Source of the DNA: Gemmatimonadaceae bacterium | GTDB lineage: Bacteria; Latescibacterota; UBA2968; UBA8231 | NCBI GenBank assembly: GCA_002726335.1 | Contig: PBSR01000113.1 | Location: forward strand, 1 to 16,668 | Length of the DNA: 16,668 nt | Reading direction: 5' to 3' | In this document: piece by piece, positions 15,122 to 16,668 of the stretch | Layout of the letters: every line of letters begins with the position of its first letter | Position numbering within the stretch: the stretch's first letter is position 1 | Made by a program: the position numbers and the translations under genes | Notes under the pieces: generated by a model | Told to the model about the DNA's origin: nothing | Seen by the model: the letters and a program-made list of their open reading frames with translations, nothing else | The model's database searches: none

Positions 15122-16668
15122 TTGAGCCGTCTCGAAAACCCCGTCTTCGACGTGTCCTGCCGGCTTACGATTCTGCCCGTCGTCCATGGATCCGCCTTCT
15201 TCGCCCGGGAGGTCCGGCAGCGTCTGCGGCAGGCAACTACCCGCGGCTGGGACTGTCTGGCCATTCCACTGCCACCTTCCTTCGCCGCGGCCGTCGAGGA
15301 CGGCGTCGAACGTCTGCCCCGGGTCTCGGTGGCCTTCCAGGAGGAGGAGCATCCCGGCAGCGATGACGGCCGGGGGGGCAGCAGCTACGTTCCCGTCGAC
15401 CCCTGCCAGCCGGTCATCGAGGCCATCCGGGTCGCGCAGACAGCGAGCGTCGCCCGTGCCTGGGTCGACCTGGAGGTTGCGGTCTGGGAGTCACCAGAGC
15501 ACGTGGCGCTGCCCGATCCGTACCCGCTGCCGGAGACGGGATGGGAGGCCTTCGCCGCCGCCTGCCTGCCCGTGCTGCCGGCGCCGATTCCAGGCAGTCA
15601 GCGTGAAGAGCGCATCCGTCACACGGCGCATCAACTGCACGTGCTCGAAGTCGAGCACGAGTGCGTCGTCCATGTCTGTTCTCTCGCCGACTGGCCCTGG
15701 GTGCGTGAGGCGTATCGCAGTCGCGCTCGGTACCCGGTGCCCTTCGGCCGTCCGCACATGCCAACCCTCAGCCATCTCGCGGAGGACAGCCTCTACTTCC
15801 TGCTGGGTGAGCTGCCCTACCTCACCTTCCTCTACGAGCATCGGCGGGCCGAGGAGGTCGCCGGGCGAAGCGGGTCAGAGGAGACCATCGATGGCGTCAA
15901 GACGCTGCTAATAGAGGCCAGGGACAGTGCCCTGCGGGCGGAGCGGTCGGCTGCCTGCCGGGCCCTGCAGCAGGACTCATCCCTGACGCCGAATCGTCTG
16001 CGGACCTTGCTCCAGTACGTACGCAATCTGACGCTGATGGACGGGCGTATGACCCCACAGCTCTACGATCTGGCGCTGGCCTCTCAGCAGGTCATCGGTG
16101 ATGACTACGCTCTCTCCCTGATCGAGACGGCGCGGCAGTACCCACCCCAGAGAATCGGACCGGAGCGCGGAGCGGGCCTGCATCTGGACTTCCGCGATCT
16201 GGCTGGCGACACCGATAGCGGCAGTCTCCGCGACACCCGCAACCGCCTGGAGGGAGTGCCGCGGACGTGGCGCAATCTGCACCTGCGACCCACACCGCCG
16301 GCGCCGCTGCGGGAGCAGTGGCGGATGGAGTGGGACCCTTTCGGTCAGTGCTCCTATCCGCCGGAAGACACCCGTATCGAGAACTTCCAGCAGCACGTGC
16401 GGGAGCAGGCCCGCACGCTGCTGGGACTCGATCTGCCGAAGGTGGAGAAGTTCTCCGCCTCTCTGAAGGACGGCCTCGATCTTCGCGAGACGCTGCGCAA
16501 CTGGCACACCGGTGATCTCTACGTCAAGGAGCTGCCACCGAGCAAGGGCGGTATCGAGGTGGTGGTCATGCTCTTCGACGTCCCGGCCGATCCGGCGCAA
16601 TACGGCTGGCGCAGCACCTGGTACGCCGAGCACGAGGAGGAGTCGACGCTCTGCTTCTTCGCCACGCC
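15122..16668 (+). CDS. Large unknown protein paired with the MoxR-type ATPase, partial at 3' end
   Basis: 515 codons are visible and the frame is still open at the window edge. It is in the same reading frame as the ATPase gene but after its TGA. TTG at 15122 is chosen because no ATG precedes the conserved-looking N-terminus and GAGAG (15111-15115) lies 6 bases upstream; GTG at 15152 is the alternative. The N-terminus ILPVVHGSAFFAREVRQRL (17-35), then DCLAIPLPPSF (44-54), YVPVDPCQPVIEAIRVA (89-105) and WVDLEVAVW (114-122) recalls the alternating strand-helix layout of the TraB/ChaN/DUF5682-like group, with H22 perhaps equivalent to their conserved His. This is a weak likeness. The rest, including RTLLQYVRNLTLMDGRM, GQCSYPPED and RETLRNWHTGDLYVKELP, I do not recognise. 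No signal peptide or membrane segments. Probable client or partner of the ATPase. Confidence 0.72.
   Translation, partial: MSRLENPVFDVSCRLTILPVVHGSAFFAREVRQRLRQATTRGWDCLAIPLPPSFAAAVEDGVERLPRVSVAFQEEEHPGSDDGRGGSSYVPVDPCQPVIEAIRVAQTASVARAWVDLEVAVWESPEHVALPDPYPLPETGWEAFAAACLPVLPAPIPGSQREERIRHTAHQLHVLEVEHECVVHVCSLADWPWVREAYRSRARYPVPFGRPHMPTLSHLAEDSLYFLLGELPYLTFLYEHRRAEEVAGRSGSEETIDGVKTLLIEARDSALRAERSAACRALQQDSSLTPNRLRTLLQYVRNLTLMDGRMTPQLYDLALASQQVIGDDYALSLIETARQYPPQRIGPERGAGLHLDFRDLAGDTDSGSLRDTRNRLEGVPRTWRNLHLRPTPPAPLREQWRMEWDPFGQCSYPPEDTRIENFQQHVREQARTLLGLDLPKVEKFSASLKDGLDLRETLRNWHTGDLYVKELPPSKGGIEVVVMLFDVPADPAQYGWRSTWYAEHEEESTLCFFAT

Noticed and set aside
15186..15911. Plus-strand open frame of 241 codons starting with ATG near the right end
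   Set aside because: It is Ser/Arg/Pro-rich and out of frame with the long open frame from the TTG at 15122, which continues to the window edge with balanced composition.

Overview
This is a GC-rich, densely coded bacterial window with 14 protein genes, two of them cut by the window edges. I see no rRNA, tRNA, CRISPR array, insertion sequence or integrase, and no stretch over 300 bases lacks a gene. The mix of families (DUF5069, DUF3311 with an SSS symporter, enolase-superfamily and LDH2 enzymes, a MoxR-type ATPase with a large unknown partner) reminds me of planctomycete- or Latescibacteria-like heterotrophs. That is an impression from gene content only; nothing in the window fixes the phylum. 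A lipobox protein fits a diderm-type cell.

Layout. (1) 1-1816, minus: an RNB-family exoribonuclease, 605 residues visible, running off the left edge. (2) 1869-9945, plus: a tightly packed run of eight genes that is probably one operon: DUF3311 small membrane subunit, SSS symporter, mandelate racemase/muconate lactonizing-type enzyme, glycerophosphodiester phosphodiesterase-like protein, small lipoprotein, galactokinase-like GHMP kinase, CaiB/BaiF CoA-transferase, and a protein made of two DUF5069-like repeats. Several junctions are stop/start overlaps. (3) 9965-13955, minus and convergent to the run: an orphan protein with a C-terminal carbohydrate-binding-like beta-sandwich, an N-acyl-D-amino-acid deacylase-type amidohydrolase, and an LDH2-family oxidoreductase, coupled by 16- and 4-base overlaps. 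(4) 13956-14119: a 164-base divergent control region with two clear inverted repeats. (5) 14120 to the right edge, plus: a MoxR-type AAA+ ATPase followed after 9 bases by a large protein of unknown function that runs off the window.

How the genes may work together. Blocks 2 and 3 look like a catabolic locus for a small organic substrate, perhaps a sugar acid or a decorated or phosphorylated sugar: uptake by the sodium symporter pair, dehydration or epimerisation by the enolase-family enzyme, phosphodiester cleavage, sugar phosphorylation, CoA transfer, deacylation and 2-hydroxyacid oxidation. The substrate cannot be read from the sequence. Several of the enzymes depart from their family's textbook catalytic motifs, so standard substrate labels should not be transferred. 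Block 5 is the most likely undescribed system: an AAA+ ATPase paired with a conserved-looking unknown partner.
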